Below, one piece after another: positions 1 to 13,200 of a DNA stretch of 64,000 nucleotides. Source of the DNA: Symsagittifera roscoffensis (taxonomy: Eukaryota > Xenacoelomorpha > Acoela > Convolutidae). A program made the translations under genes and the position numbers. A model generated the notes under the pieces. That model saw only the letters and a list, made by a program, of their open reading frames with translations, was not told where the DNA came from and did not search any database. The first letter of the stretch is position 1, and each line of letters opens with the position of its first letter. The DNA lies in assembly GCF_963678635.1 (NCBI RefSeq), contig NC_087067.1, forward strand, positions 34,200,401 through 34,264,400. Direction: 5' to 3'.

Positions 1-1533
1 TGCTGGTTGATAAGATTGCATGGTGATTGTATTTTGCTTCTGTAACGGTTGGTAGCTTTGTATATCAGCTGGGTTTTGTGGGTAAATTTTTACATTTTGA
101 GATGTTTGAGTTTGTCGGGGTTTTTGGTGCAAAAAAATCTGGTTGAAAACAATCATCATCATCGGATGATAAATTAGTTGCATAGTAGGGTGTTTGTTGT
201 TTATTTCTATTTTGTTGGAAAAATGGGTAATTTTCACTACGATCATGTGGGGGATATGGATGATCTTGAAAGTTTACTGGGCTTTGTGATGTAATTGGAA
301 GATTCCATTTTTGTGAAAATATACAATTTTGTGTATTTCTGCGGGGGGTTGGGTTGTTTGTGATCGATTGACCTAGTTATAATTGTGTTCCGCAAAATTA
401 CTTCTTGTGAAGGTTTTTCTTGTTTTTTTGTTGGTTTTGTCATTGGTCTATCTGTTTGATAGTCCATATGTGAATATTTTGGAGCAACCGAGAGTTTAAC
501 CGTGGATTGTAATGTTAATTGTGTTAATTTTGGATTTTTCGGTCCTGGTGTTGTAAGATTGGTGAAATACTTTGTTGCGTAGTTGTCGCTATTGTTTCAA
601 CTATTTCTTCATTTACTACTTGTGATGCTATTTGAATATCTTGTTGTGTAAAATTTCGAGATCTATTCAGATTTTCCTGTTGTATAACAGTTGAATTTAA
701 ACTATTATTTTGTGTACCAGGTAGGAATGAATTATAGTTTAAAGGTGTTGCATCTGTTGTAAGTGGAAATACCTTTACGTAATCTTTGTGGATTGATATT
801 GTACTAATTGCTTGACTTGAAATGTCTACTGGAAAGTTTAGAAATAGTGGGTGAGACCAATCAGGGTCCCGAACATAATCTGATTGCTCTGCAATGACGT
901 ATCATCATTCGTACTTTGAGGTCTAAAGCTTTTTCTTGCTTGTGCAATTAAATCAATATTATGTGTGAAATAATCAATTATAAACCATGCTCAAATTTTT
1001 TTGTAAATCAAGTTAAGCATTTCGTGAGACGTCGTTACTGGTAAGGGTTTCTCGGATTGTGTTCAGAAATGCTGAGAATACGGCAATTTCATTTCTAACC
1101 TTTGTGTGTTTTGATGATTCAAGTGGTGATGTACTTTGTGTTTCTGTTCTTTCTAATATAGATAAATAGCTATATTTTATTGCAAAAACTTCGTTGGTGA
1201 TTATTGAATTCGGTCTCTGTTGATTTTTGGTGAATACTTTTGAAAATTCTATGTCAATATCATCTGTACTGTATTTGGTGTACTGAGTTCTATAGTGTAA
1301 TTTCCATATTGTTCTGTTAGGTTACACATTCCTTTTAAATAATGATCAACAATTTGTTTTTTGAGTTTTATTTCGGATAATTTTGTTTTACATGGGCTGG
1401 TTCCTTGTTCGAATAAGTTTGCGATTAGATTATTGCAAAATTGTGTTTGTCCTCTATCATCAGTGAGTGAAGTAATGATAAATGGAAAAACAGAGTGTTC
1501 GTCTGGACTTTCATCGCTCTGAGTATGGCTCAT
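1..1533 (-). pseudogene. gag 5' region of left retroelement, frameshifted
   Basis: The longest intact piece is the N-terminal 94 codons (1533-1249), starting MSHTQSDESPDEHSVFPF. It is nearly identical to the gag start of the right copy at 33375. Downstream similarity continues to the window edge through the poorly conserved matrix-like part, but frames shift at several small indels, for example around 1010-1060 and 900. The capsid and zinc knuckle would lie to the left of the window. The start is chosen because the same ATG opens both copies. The role as a structural Gag precursor is inferred from position and from the capsid found downstream in the right copy. Confidence 0.7.
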
Positions 1534-1622
1534 TTTTTCGTTATAACTGTTAGTACGTAATGTTCAATATGTCTGATTGGTTGATTCCAATTGTATAAGT
1601 GTACTGGTTTATTTTTGTAAAT

Positions 1623-1868
1623 CTATTTCATTCGTCTTTTTCCTTGTTTTGATGAGTATGATGTGGCTTTGGAGTCAGAAAAATATAATTGTTCATGGAT
1701 TGGGTAGTTTTTATTTACTGTTTCTTTCAGTTTATAGAATGCGTCTAAATTACTGACTTCTGATTCGGAGACTGCGTTCCTTTTCTTTGAAAATCTTTTT
1801 CGTGTAATCTGTCTTTGTTTACTTATAATTTTCTTTTTATTGCCTGTCGTTTTGTTCGAATGTATCAA
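1623..1868 (-). other. Basic ORF in leader of left copy, possibly fortuitous
   Basis: An 81-codon lysine/arginine-rich open frame lies in the leader just upstream of gag. The equivalent stretch of the right copy (about 33.48-33.70 kb) is broken by differences, so conservation does not support a protein. It is recorded only because it is the sole open stretch in this part of the leader; it may be by-chance coding. Confidence 0.2.
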
Positions 1869-2947
1869 ATTGTTTGTGTATGTATAATTTTGTTATTACG
1901 AGATCATATTTTTGATTATTTATTTCACGGTTGTGTATTACGATTAATTGTTTATTACCTAAATTTTTTGTGACATACGGTTTAGGATGAAAGGACGCAA
2001 GGTATTTATTAGTGATTTTAATATCCTAGACTGTTAGTCTTCACGATTTTTTGATTAGCCTAACTTGGGTCTTTTATGTAGGGTTGGAGAGAAAGGTATA
2101 TATCGATTCCTAAGAATGATTGTTAGTTTCTTGTGGCTATTCTAAGTTAAGGTGTTAACTTACTTAATCTTACTTAAGGGTAAAGATTGTGTTCAAGGGT
2201 TGGAGAATAGTAAATCGATCCACAAGGTTTAGGTATAATTAGAACGCAAGTAGTTCGTTAGATACTATTTTAAACTTACTAAGTTTAAGATTTAACCTGG
2301 GTCATATAAGAGGAGGGGTCAAGTAAAGGATGAATAACCGAAGTTCTTCTCTGTTTAGCCTAATAAGAATGGTTAGAGTGATTGAAAAAAAGGTATTAGT
2401 CCTGGGTCTTTTGAAAGGTTTGGATAGTGAATCGACGTTTGAGGTCGTTAGACACTTGTTAAGTGGGTGTGGGAGAACAAAATTGTTCTATTTGATCCAA
2501 GGATAAGCCTCGATGATCCGAATAAGAAATTTTAATATAAAATTTATTAATTTAGAATTGTAATTGAGATCCAAGGAAAGCCTTGATGATCTAATTTTAA
2601 GTTGAAATAAAGTTAAGTTAAGTGAGGATAAAATTTAGGATAAGCCTTTTTAAATAATTTTAAGCTTTTTTTTTGATAAAAATGTTTCGTTTCTTATGAT
2701 ATTAGTGGTTTTATGATTGCTGTTATGTTTAGGTGATGAAGCTGTAGATGACAAAACGATTTATGCTTACTAATAATTTATGATCATTTGTACTAATTTT
2801 TTGTTTGTTTTCAATAAATATATTTTTCAGATATTTTTTTTGAATTTACTGCAGAATTGAGGAGAGCGATTTGAGATGTTTTTATCAATCGTTATTGTAC
2901 AATAATAAATTTTGTTTAGCGCCTGAAATAATCATTGAAAATTTTCT

Positions 2948-3190
2948 TCAAGAATTTTTCGTTTGCAAATGAAAATCTAAATTCATTGCTAGTAAGATTC
3001 TAAATATAAAAGTTTGTGTTGGCTTTTGCCGTACGACCATGAAACAAAATGGTAAGTTTTTATGTAGTCGTAGAGCGTCTCTTGTCCGAGGTCTTCTTCC
3101 AATACCGGGTATTTCTAGTATTGTACGGAATAGCGGCTCTGATCTATTGAGTCGTAGAGACATTTCAATTAAATTTTTATCGTGTAACAT
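2948..3190 (-). CDS. Small leader ORF, left copy (80 aa)
   Basis: An 80-codon ORF starts about 70 nt downstream of the primer-binding site and begins MLHDKNLIEMSLRLNRSEPL. It is hydrophilic and arginine-rich at first (GRRPRTRDALRLH), then has a short hydrophobic stretch near the C-terminus. The right copy has the same ORF at 34789-35022 with only a few residue changes. No family is recognised. It could be a short regulatory protein, an upstream ORF controlling gag translation, or a 5' exon spliced to a downstream gene; the sequence does not decide. Confidence 0.4.
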   Translation of the reverse strand: MLHDKNLIEMSLRLNRSEPLFRTILEIPGIGRRPRTRDALRLHKNLPFCFMVVRQKPTQTFIFRILLAMNLDFHLQTKNS

Positions 3191-3259
3191 TTTGAAAATG
3201 TTTTGTCTAAATCTAATCTAGTTAGTTCTAAGCTAATTTGTTTTTTAAGGTCTAATTCG

Positions 3260-3277
3260 AGACCTATGGTCGCACCA
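3260..3277 (-). promoter_or_regulatory. Primer-binding site, left copy
   Basis: On the minus strand, two bases after the LTR ends in ...CACTCA comes TGGTGCGACCATAGGTCT. TGG, the complement of tRNA-terminal CCA, starts it, as in retroelement primer-binding sites. The plus strand here reads like the 3' end of a tRNA: a 5-bp stem AGGTC/GACCT around a loop holding TTCGA, then an acceptor-like strand ending in CACCA. I cannot assign the tRNA species. Confidence 0.7.
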
Positions 3278-3279
3278 GA

Positions 3280-3690
3280 TGAGTGAAGTCCGATTGCTTA
3301 GCTCATGGAGTAATTTCGGATAGGGTACACCGTCTGCTCGTCACGCTATCTTATTTTCGGCCGGATAGATTCGTGCAACTTCTTAGTCTAATACCGATCC
3401 TAATCTTAATCTTATATCTACTAGTCTCAGGGTGTTTAACTAGTATCTGCTAGGCTCAATAGATCTAGAGTATACTGGCTTATCGCGATTGCTAAAGTTC
3501 TCTCGGAGAGGTAACTAATTTCTAAGTTAAATTCAAATCTCTCTGGTGCTGAAATTACAAGTAATTTCAGCACTTACAAATAAGTGAGTTGTTAGTTAGA
3601 TGGATCATGATTGGTTAATATTAAATATTTTATAGTGATAAAATATCTAATTTATGACCAATAATAAAATGTAGTTTAGATCAGGTTCCA
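3280..3690 (-). repeat. LTR (5' LTR of left copy), 411 bp
   Basis: The LTR is bounded by TG...CA on both strands (plus strand TGAGTGAAG...GGTTCCA). It is the same length as the LTR at 17352-17762 and aligns to 35112-35503, which lacks about 19 bp present here. By eye it differs from the right 5' LTR at about 7 positions. The inner edge is fixed by the primer-binding site 2 nt away, the outer edge by the abrupt loss of similarity after TTCCA. Confidence 0.85.
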
Positions 3691-4855
3691 ACAGTCTAAA
3701 TGCCAAGTTTACCAATTTATCTGTTGCAGAAATTACAGTGAGACCAGAAACTGCAAAACCAACTGCCAGCGTAAGCAAGTGAACAGACAATATATTAAAT
3801 GTTTCGTGGAAGTGGAACTTGAATAAGATTTTTTGCGATGCTGAAATTGGTCGAGATTAAAAACGGGATCAGTCGCGAAAGCAAATACAACCATAACTGC
3901 CGACTCAAAAAAAGTTTAAAAAGAGATGCGCGGCGGTATGGACTGCTTTTTTAGGGGCCGAAACAATCTGCTTCCGCAAGTTTATCACATATAACGGCTT
4001 GGCTCCCGCGCCAGAAAGGCTACCAAAGTTCTGGAACTGTTTCCAGAAAAATTAGTTTTTTAATCGGATTATTTTAAATATTTTATAACTGAACTCCCTT
4101 TCAGAGTCATGAGTAATTTCTGTTATTTTTTCGAATTAGGAGTCTGAACTCATCTTAAGGGTAAGGAGAGGGTCGCATTGCCTTACCTTTTAGCTCACAA
4201 AAAGAGCTAGTTCTGGCTTTCACTCACGGTACTTGGTCGTATCAGTTTAAGTCCACTTTGACGATTGACGATGTTTATATATTATTCACTAAAAAAGTGT
4301 GATAAATTTACGGACGTTTTCAGATTGTTTTAAGTGCTGGAGCACATTCCAACGATATTTCTAAAAAGAAAGCAATCGCGATTTCGATTTCAAGACAGAG
4401 TGCACCAAGGAACTCATTGATAATGATGATGCTTTACTCTTATAAACTACTCATTTTATGGAAGGCATAATTGCTTTTTTCAATTTACCTACATCTTTGA
4501 ATTTTCCTGATTGTCAGTTTTTTTTCGTTTTTTGTTACAAGCTGTAGCTTTTGAAGCTGCAAAAGCAAATGCGAGTGCTAGCAAGTAAACAGACATGCAC
4601 AAAAAAATTTGCACACAAGTTGTCAGTTGAACTGTAGTTTGAAACAGATGATCAGTAAAATCAGCTTTTTTTGCTTTAAAATTGGACTAAGGGCTATCAA
4701 GCGTGTGTAATTGGGACAAGAGTTTACGCTCGAAGATTTAACATTTCAGACAACGCAAACTTTGTTTTTACAAAAAAAAACAGGAAAGCCTAGAAGTTCT
4801 GTGGATAAAATTTATGGGAAAATCAAATTTGAGTGAGCCTTTTCTCCGAACAAAC
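3691..4855. other. Non-coding interval, no feature recognised
   Basis: AT-rich sequence between the left LTR and the start of the satellite. I see no ORF with coding character and no clear repeat. Around 4590-4860 there is weak similarity to phrases of the neighbouring satellite, which may be a very old unit. Confidence 0.5.
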
Positions 4856-5549
4856 AAATTTCTGACTAACTTTTGCTTTTCTGTCTTTCAATTTTGAATG
4901 TTGGGGTATTTTTTCTGATCTAAGCAACTCTCACAATAATTGACACTTTTTCTTGGCAATTATGACTTAAGTCAAGCCGCAAAAATAAATTTTTATTATG
5001 AAAACTCTTCTTGTTTTTTTGTTCAAAATAGGCTTTTTTTCTGGGGCAGTAGACTCTCTACTAACGTTTCGTTATTCTTTGAATTTAATTTTCAAATCAC
5101 GGACCTTTTTTAATTCAGCAACTATCACCTTAATACAAAAAAATCAAATGTACTTTTAAATTGTAAGCCAAACTGTAGTACGCCATTTCTGTGTTTGTAT
5201 AATTGAAGTACTTTCTTTCATGAAAGTTCTTAAAAGAGTTGGTTATAAATACAAAGCAGGAATCAGACCAAGAAAAATCAATTTTGAGTGTAATTTTTTC
5301 GAAACAAAAAGTTCACGTCTTACCTTATTTTTAGTGAAAGCTTTTTTCTGAAACTGGGGTATCTCGACAATTTTTTTTCTAATTTTTTTGTCGCCTAAAT
5401 TATAAACCTGAGAATTTTTAAAGTGAGCACATCTCATTGAGAATAAAAAAATTTCGTTAAACATATTTTACGAATTCTGATTTTGGTTTTGTATAATAAT
5501 TTTCTATTTTGAAAGTTCCTAACAATAAATGAACTGAATTTAAAATTAA

Positions 5550-5722
5550 ATCAAAAAGCGAGCCGCAACAAATTAAATGTGCCGACAAAACGTACGTTAC
5601 AAGTATATCCACTTACATTTTGAAACATGTTTAAATACTTGTCTCTGGAATCCAGGAACATACAAACACAAAATTTTGCACCCATCCAGAGCACAATTTG
5701 GCCTCGTAATGCACCAAAATTG
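5550..5722 (+). repeat. Solo end of the 8697-10224 inverted-repeat element
   Basis: This stretch matches 10030-10224, including CTTGTCTCTGGAATCCAGGA and the terminal AATTTGGCCTCGTA. It lies within satellite sequence. Only the right end is present, so it is a truncated copy or a relic of an excision. Confidence 0.6.
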
Positions 5723-8696
5723 GTTTAGTATAAGAAGATTCTTGAAAACATTTTAACCCAAAACCAAATAACAAGTCAAGCCGCGAAAATCATGCATTAG
5801 TGTGAATGCTTTTTGAACAGAAAAGCGTTCCTGCTGGAACTTGTTCTTTGGTTTGAAGAGTGGCAGTTTCTTCCGGGACAACGGATATTGGACTACCATT
5901 AGTCTAGTTTATTGTTTCCTAGTTATGTTCGTTGTTTCAGCATGAACATTTTTTCTGATCTAAGCAACACTCAATGTAATTCAAAAAATCTTTCGGTTTT
6001 TTCCTAGGACAATGGATATCGTACTCTTATTAGTCCACTGTTTTTTCTCAATGATCACTGGACCTAATTTCTGATCTAAAAAGGGCTCAATTTAACTCAT
6101 AATTTTTCTGTTAATTATATTTTTACCAGTTTTGCTTTGGTATAATTTTTTTCCTTGGCAATTCTTAAAAAAATTGAATATAGAGACGAAATAGAAGGCA
6201 AGCCGCGAAAAACCAAGAATGAGAAATAATTTTTTTCTGAACAGAAGAACTTTCCACTGGACCGTCTATTGCACAAATTTTGGCATTTTTTTTTATGAGA
6301 CCATCTTTTCTATTTGTTTGAAGCTTGCCTACTGACGATTGAAGCTTGTCTACTGCTTTTCTCTCTCAGTTTTCAAAGCGGGGTTTTTTTCTGCTCTCAG
6401 CAGCTTTTTGTAATTCAAACTTTTTTATTATTTCTAACCTAACAAATTCTAATTTTGAAAGATTTTGCATAATTTTTTTGGAAATTAGTAAAGGAACTAA
6501 ACCCGAACACAAATCATTAGTCTCGAAGAAGCGTTTTTGAGTGTGATTTTTTCAGTATAAAAAGTATCCCACCAAACTTTGTTTTTGGTTTAAAACTTGG
6601 CAGTGTTTTCTGGGACAACGGTAATTGGACTACTTATAGTCTAGTTTTTTGTCTCCTAAATATCACAGCATGGACATTTTTGTGATCTAAGCAACTCACA
6701 CTGCAATTCAAAACAATTTTTTTGGTTTTTTTCCCAGAACAACGGATATTGTACTACTATTGGGTCAATTTTTTGTCTCTAAATTATCAAGTCATGGACT
6801 TGTTTTCTGATCTAAATAAGTCTCACTGAAAGTCTGAAGTAATTTTGTTATTATAAGTTTATCAAATCTGGATTAGTATAACTTTTTTTTTGGAGATTCC
6901 TAAAAGTTTTGAGCCAGAAAACAAACTAGATGTCAAGCCGCGAAAATCATGGATGGGTGTGATTTTTCTGAACAGAAAAACGTTCCCGCTGGACCTTTTG
7001 TTGCAAAAAAATTGGCTTTTTTTCTCTCAGACAATGCCGTTTTGATTGATGCTTGTCTATTTTTTTGTCTCTCAAATTTCAAAACAGGGTTTTTTTCTGC
7101 TCTAGGCTATTCTCATTGTAATTCAAATATTTTTTATTATTAACTTAACCATTTCTATTTTTTTTATGACTTCGCAAATTTTTTGATGAAGTTTTGTGAA
7201 TGAACTGAACCTGAAAACAAATCTTAATTCATGAAGAATCAATTTTGACTTCAAATTTTTCTCTGTACAAAAAACTTTCAAAACCAATTTTGTTTTTTAA
7301 TATGCAAATTGGCAGTTTTTTTCGTTTTCTTTGGCTCAACGGATAATGGACTGCTAAAATTTTGTTTTTAGTCTCCAAATTTTCACAGCTTGGACGTTTG
7401 TTCCGATCTAAGCAACTCTCATTGCAATTTAGAATTTTTGTTTTTCGATTTTTTATTAGGAAAACTGATATTGTACTACTTTTTTTGTCCCTTAATTACA
7501 AATCATGGATCTGTTTTGGTCATATATAGTTTTGTTACATATAATTTTACCAAGTCTAGTTTAGTAAATTTTTTTCTCGGATGTTCTTAGAAGAATTGAA
7601 CCGAAAAACAAATAACAAGTGAAGCCGCGAAAATCCTGCATTAGTGTGAAAGTTTCTGAACAGAAAAACGTTCCCGCTGGACCTTGTTCTTTGGTTTGAA
7701 GCTTGGCAGTTTTTTTTCTGGAACATTGTACATTAGTTTACCAAGAGTTTAGTTTATTTTTTCCTAATTTTCACAGCATAGACGTTTTTTTGATCGAAGC
7801 AACTCTCACTGTAATTGAAAAAAAAATTGGTTTTTACCTAGGACAATGGATATCGTACTACTTTTAGTTCACTGTTTTTTTTTCTCAAGGATCAAATCAG
7901 GGACCTAATTTCTGATCTAAACAGGTCTCACGGTAACCCATACTTTTTTGTTAATTATAATTTTACCAATTCTGGTTTGATTTTTTTTTCCTTAGCAATT
8001 CTTAAAAAATGAATACAAAAACGAATTAGAAGGCAAGCCGCAAAAATCAAGCATGAGAGTTAATTTTTTTCTGAACAAACAAACTTTTCCGCTGGATTGT
8101 CTGTTGAACAGATTTTGGCATTTTTTTCTGAGACAAGCTTGTCTACTTGTTTGAAGCTTGTTTACTGACAATTGAAGCTTGTCTACTGGTTTTGTCTCCC
8201 AATTTTCAAAGCAGGGTTCTTTCTGCTCTCAGCAATTTTTTGTAATTCAAATTTTTTTAATTTTAATAACTTAACCAATTGTAGTTTTGAATGATTTTGC
8301 GAAACTTTTGTAAATGAACTGAAACTGAAAACAAATCGTAAGTCTCGAAAAAGCATTTTTTATTGTGAATTTTTTTTTTCTGAATAAAAAATTTCCAAGC
8401 AAAGTTTGTTTTTTAGTTTGAAAATTTGCCGTTTTTTCTCGTTTTTTGGCACAACGGATATCGGACTACTATAATTTTGATTTATTGTCTCCTTTTTTCA
8501 CGGCATGGACAATTTTGTTGATCAAAGCAACTCTCACTGCAGTTCAATTTTTTTATTGTTTTCCTAGGACAACGGATTTTGTACTTTTATTAGGTCAATT
8601 TTTTGTCTCTCAATTATGAAATCATGGACCTGTTTTCTGATCTAAACATGTCTCACTGTAAATCATCATTTTTTTTAATAATCATAATTTCACATT

Positions 8697-10224
8697 ACGA
8701 GGCCAAACTGTGAATTCTGTGCCTTGTAAGTGGATTCCGCAACACGACCAAATCAGATTTGTCGGGGAATCCGCAACATTACTACATTTCCTTGATCTTT
8801 TTTGCTGTTTTTCAGTCCATAAACAAATACCTAAAACACTGTACCATTCAAAATTGCTCCAAAATTAGGCAAATTTCCGGAATCCGCAAGCGTATGTGCG
8901 TAACCCAGAACAGTTTGTGGAATTCAAAAAGAAATAACGAGACAAGTGTATAGTTGAGTTGAGCCGTTGCGAAATCCGCAACTGTAAGCGCAATCCGCAA
9001 ACTGCAAGTGGAATCCGCAAATTGTAAGTGGAATCCGCATTTTAACTGCGGATTCCGTTTACATATATGTATGTGTAGTAGCTTTTAAAATTATCTGATA
9101 ATTTCTACGTTGATCAGCTACTAGTTGGAATGCCAAAAGTTTGACCTCAATTTCTGTCAAACACCAACTTCGATCTCAAATCCTGTCGAACATAATCAAA
9201 TTCAATCTCAAATTCTGACAAACATACCCAACTTCGATCTCATCTCAATTCCTGTCAAACATACCCAGCTTAAGCCTCACTTCCTACAAAGGTTAATTTT
9301 GATCTCAATTGCTGTCATTACCTCAATTCCTGTAAGCCTATTCATCAGTTCACTTCAAGCCAATCCAATTTAAAAAAGTTTTAGAATAGCCATTTTGAAA
9401 AATTTTCAAAATGCGAAACCAGAACATGGTTTGGTAGGGCAACATTTTCGGGAATATATATCCGTGTTTTTGAAATTGAATTTTAATTCAGCTGTAACTA
9501 AAATTTTGGTAATTTTTATCCAATTCTAATTTACTCAAATTAGTTAAATAGATCATTTACTCCCTGTGAACAAAATGATTTGAATTCATGCTCCAAAATA
9601 CTGAATCTCAAATACGAAATCCCAAATAGTGAATCTCAATTACTGAATCCCATGAACTGACCTATTTTGGTGGTATTTAAACCCACTAAAGAATTAACCC
9701 AATTACCGAATTAACCCAAAGAACTTATTCGGCGTTGTGTTTCCAAAACTATGAAAGCAAAACTGCTTGCAAATACCAAAGTTTGACATCCATCGATTTT
9801 GTTAACCAATGTTTCAAGATTTTTTCTTGAATTCCGCTGACAATGGTTAAGTCTTTGCTTTTAAATTCTGCAAGTGCATGTGCAAGTTCAATAAATAACA
9901 AATTTCTGAATTCCTTAACAGTTTGCGGATTCCGCTTACAAATTTTGCGGATTCCACTTAAATTTTGTGGAATCCGCTGACAGTTGCAGAATCCAGAATA
10001 ACTAGCTATACTTGATTGTTGCGGAATCCGCATCAAATTAAATGTGAGGTCAAAATTTACGTTACAAGTATATGTAAGCGGAATCCATGTAAATCTTGTA
10101 AGTGGAACATTTTTATATGTTCCACTTACTTTTTCCAACATGTTTAAATACTTGTCTCTGGAATCCAGGAACATACAGACACAAAATTGTGTGCCTGTAT
10201 GTCCAGAGCACAGTTTGGCCTCGT
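8697..10224. mobile_element. Non-autonomous element with terminal inverted repeats (~1.53 kb)
   Basis: The stretch starts TACGAGGCCAAACTGTG and ends CACAGTTTGGCCTCGTA, a perfect 17-bp inverted repeat, and it interrupts the satellite. Inside each end are many short copies of GTAAGTGGAATCCGCAA and its complement (about 8730-9050 and 9920-10130). This arrangement of subterminal repeats is typical of DNA transposons whose transposase binds several sites. The middle (9150-9330) has about five ~31-bp direct repeats built on CTCAATTCCTGTCAAACAT. No transposase ORF is visible. A clean target-site duplication is not evident. Related fragments occur at 5550-5722, 51383-51500, 52339-52880 and 54382-54923. 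Confidence 0.65.
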
Positions 10225-13200
10225 ATTGCACCAATTTGGTTTAGTATAAGTAGATTCTTGTAAACAATTGAACTCAAAAACAAATTAGAAGTCAAGCCAC
10301 GAAAATCATGAATGGATGTGATTTTTTCTGAACAGAAAACTAATCACGCTGGACCTTGTTTTTTGGTTTGAAGATTGTCAGTTTTTTCTTGAACAACGTA
10401 TATTCGACTACTTATAGTCTAGTTTATTGTCTCCTAACTGTCAAAACGTGGATGTTTTGTGTCTGATCTAAGCAACTCTCACTGTAATTCAAAACATTTT
10501 CTTTGATTTTTTTTTCATAGGAGAATGGATATTGTACTTTTTTAGTTCACTTAAATTTACCAATTCCGGTTTTGTACATTTTTTTCTTTGGCAATTCTTA
10601 AAAGAAATGAACACAAAAACAACTGGCAAGTCAAGTCGCCAAAATCATGCTTGAATGTGATTTTTTTGAAAAGAAAAGCGTTCCTGCTGGACCCTGTTTT
10701 CGCTTTGAAGGTTGGCACTTTTCTGGGACAATGGAAATTGGAATAACAGAAACACTTCTAATTTTGCATAATTTTGATTAATTTTTGTTGAAGAATTGTA
10801 AATGAAGTGAACCTGAAAACAAGTCGTAAGTCTCGAATAAACAGTTTTGAGTGTGACTTTTTTTTGAACAAAATATCCCCAACGGATCTTGATTTTTGGT
10901 TTGAAAATTGGCAATTTTTTCCTGGGTCAACGCATTTTTGATCAAGGGTTGTCTACTTTTTTGTCTATCAGTTTTAAGGTAGGGATTTTTTCTGCTCTGA
11001 GAAACTCTCATTGTAATTCAAATAACTTTTTGTTGATTTTTTTTTTCTAGGACAATGAATATTGTACTACTATTAGGTCATTTTATTGTCTCTCAATTTT
11101 CTAATCATTGACCTGTTTTCTGATCTTAATAGTTCTCACTGTAATTCTCAATCATTTTTTAATTATGAAATTACCAAATCTGTAAAATTTTTTCTCCTAA
11201 ATTTGTAAAAGAATTGAACCCAAAAACAAATAACGAGTCAATCCGCGAAAATCATATATGAGTGTGATTTTTTTCTGAAGAGAAAATCGTTCCCGCTGGA
11301 TCTTGTTTTTGGTTTGAAGATTGGCTGTTTTTTCTTGGACAGCGGATGTCGGACTACTTATAGTCTAGTTTATTGTCTCCTATTTGTCAAGGCAAGGACT
11401 TTTTATCTGATCTAAGCAACTCTCACTGTAATTCAAAACCTTTTTTGTTGATTTTTTTTACCTTGGACAACGGATATTGTACTACTATTAGTTCACTGTT
11501 TTTTTCTCAATTATCAAATCATGGACCTGTTTTCTGATTTAAACAAGTCTCGCTGACTTTCATAATCGTTTTTGATATTTATAATTTTATCAATTTTGGT
11601 TTTGTCTAATTTTTTTCTTGGCAATTCTTAAAACAACTGAGCCCAAAAAAAAACAAGTCAAGTCGCGAAAATCATGCATGAGTGTGAAATTTTTCTGGAC
11701 AGACCTTGCTTTTTGGTTTGAAGATTGGAAGTTTTTTCTGAGACAACGGATATTGGACTACTTATATTCTAGTTTTTTGGTTCCTTACTTTCAAAACGTG
11801 GACATTTTTTCTGATCTAAGCATCTCTCACTGTAACTCAAAAACTTTTATTTGATTTTTTTTCCCAGGACAATGGACATTGTACTACCAATAGTTCACAT
11901 CTTTTTTCTCAATTATCAAATCATGGGTCTGTTTTTTATTTAAGCAAGTCTCACTGTAAATCATAATCATTTTTGATAAAAAATACTCTTACCAACTATG
12001 GTTTTTTACTTTTTTTTCCTCGGAAATTCCTGAAAGAAGTGAACCCAAAAACAAATAACGAGTCAATCCGCGAGAATCATGCATGAGTGTGTTTTTTTCT
12101 GAACAGAAAAGCTTTCCTGCTGGATCTTGTTTTTGGTTTGAAGAATTGCAGTTTTTTCTTGGACAACGGAAATTGGAATAACTTAAACAAATCTGATTTT
12201 GCATAATTTTAATTTTTTTTAAATATGAGGTTAACACATCTGGTTGTGTATGATTTCGATGAACAAAGGTAACTAACTGACCGGAAACATTAATCACGAG
12301 TCAAACCGCAAAAACTCGTTTTCAGTGTGAATTTTTTGAAACAAAAAAACTTCTTGTCGGATCTTGACTTTTTTTTTCGAGACGAGGACAACGGATTCTC
12401 GAAATAAAATTGCTTTTTTGTATCACAATTTTCAAGGCAGATACCTTTTTTTCTGATCAAAACAACTCTCCTTGTGATTGAAAATCTTATTTTAATGATG
12501 ACTTTTCCACATCTGGTTTTCTTTGATTTCGATTATTTTCATCTTAATTTTTTTTCTAACAAAGTAACAGAACTTAACCCCAACACTTATCACAAGTCAA
12601 GCCGGAAAAACTCATTTTCGAATGTGTTTTTTTTGTAGCAGAATAAATCCCCCGGAATTTTTTTCTGCAAAAAGAGGCCTTTTGTCTGGGACAACGGATT
12701 ATCGACTAGCTATTGTCTACTTTTATCTCTCAATTTTTAAAGCAGTTAACTTTTTTCTGACCTAAGTAACTCTCACTGTGATTCATTTCTTTTTTTTTAA
12801 ATTATAACTGTACGAATTTTAGTTTTGTATAATTTAGTTTTTATTTTGTTGTAGATTTGTAATTGAACTGAAACTGAAAACAACACCTTATTGAAAGTGA
12901 TTTTTTTTCTAAACAAAAATTCCCCACCGGACCTTTTTGTAGGTTTGAAAAGTGGCAGTTTTTTCTGGGACAACATAAACTGGTCTACAAGTTGTTTAGT
13001 TATTTGTCTCCTAATTTTCAAACCATGGACGATTTTTTTCTGATATAAACAGCTCTCACTGTAATTCAAAACCTTTGCTGTTGATTTTTTCCTAAGACAA
13101 CGGATATTGTACTAATATTAGTTCACTGTTTTGTCTCTGAATTATCAAAACGTGGACCTGTTTCCTGATCTAATTAAGTCTCAGTCTAACTCATAATCAA

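Larger units (their letters stand above)
1..3690 (-). mobile_element. 5' part of LTR retrotransposon (left copy), truncated by window edge
   Basis: Positions 1-3690 align throughout with about 31.76-35.50 kb, with scattered substitutions and small indels. Read on the minus strand the order is LTR (3690-3280), a 2-nt spacer, a primer-binding site, a ~1.7-kb leader and the 5' part of gag, which continues off the left edge. This is therefore a second copy of the element at 17352-35503, in the same orientation. Its gag carries stops and frameshifts of its own. At one site where the right copy has an in-frame TGA in gag (about 32.79 kb), this copy has TGG, so the two decayed independently. The rest of the element is outside the window, so neither its completeness nor its target-site duplication can be judged. 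Confidence 0.85.
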
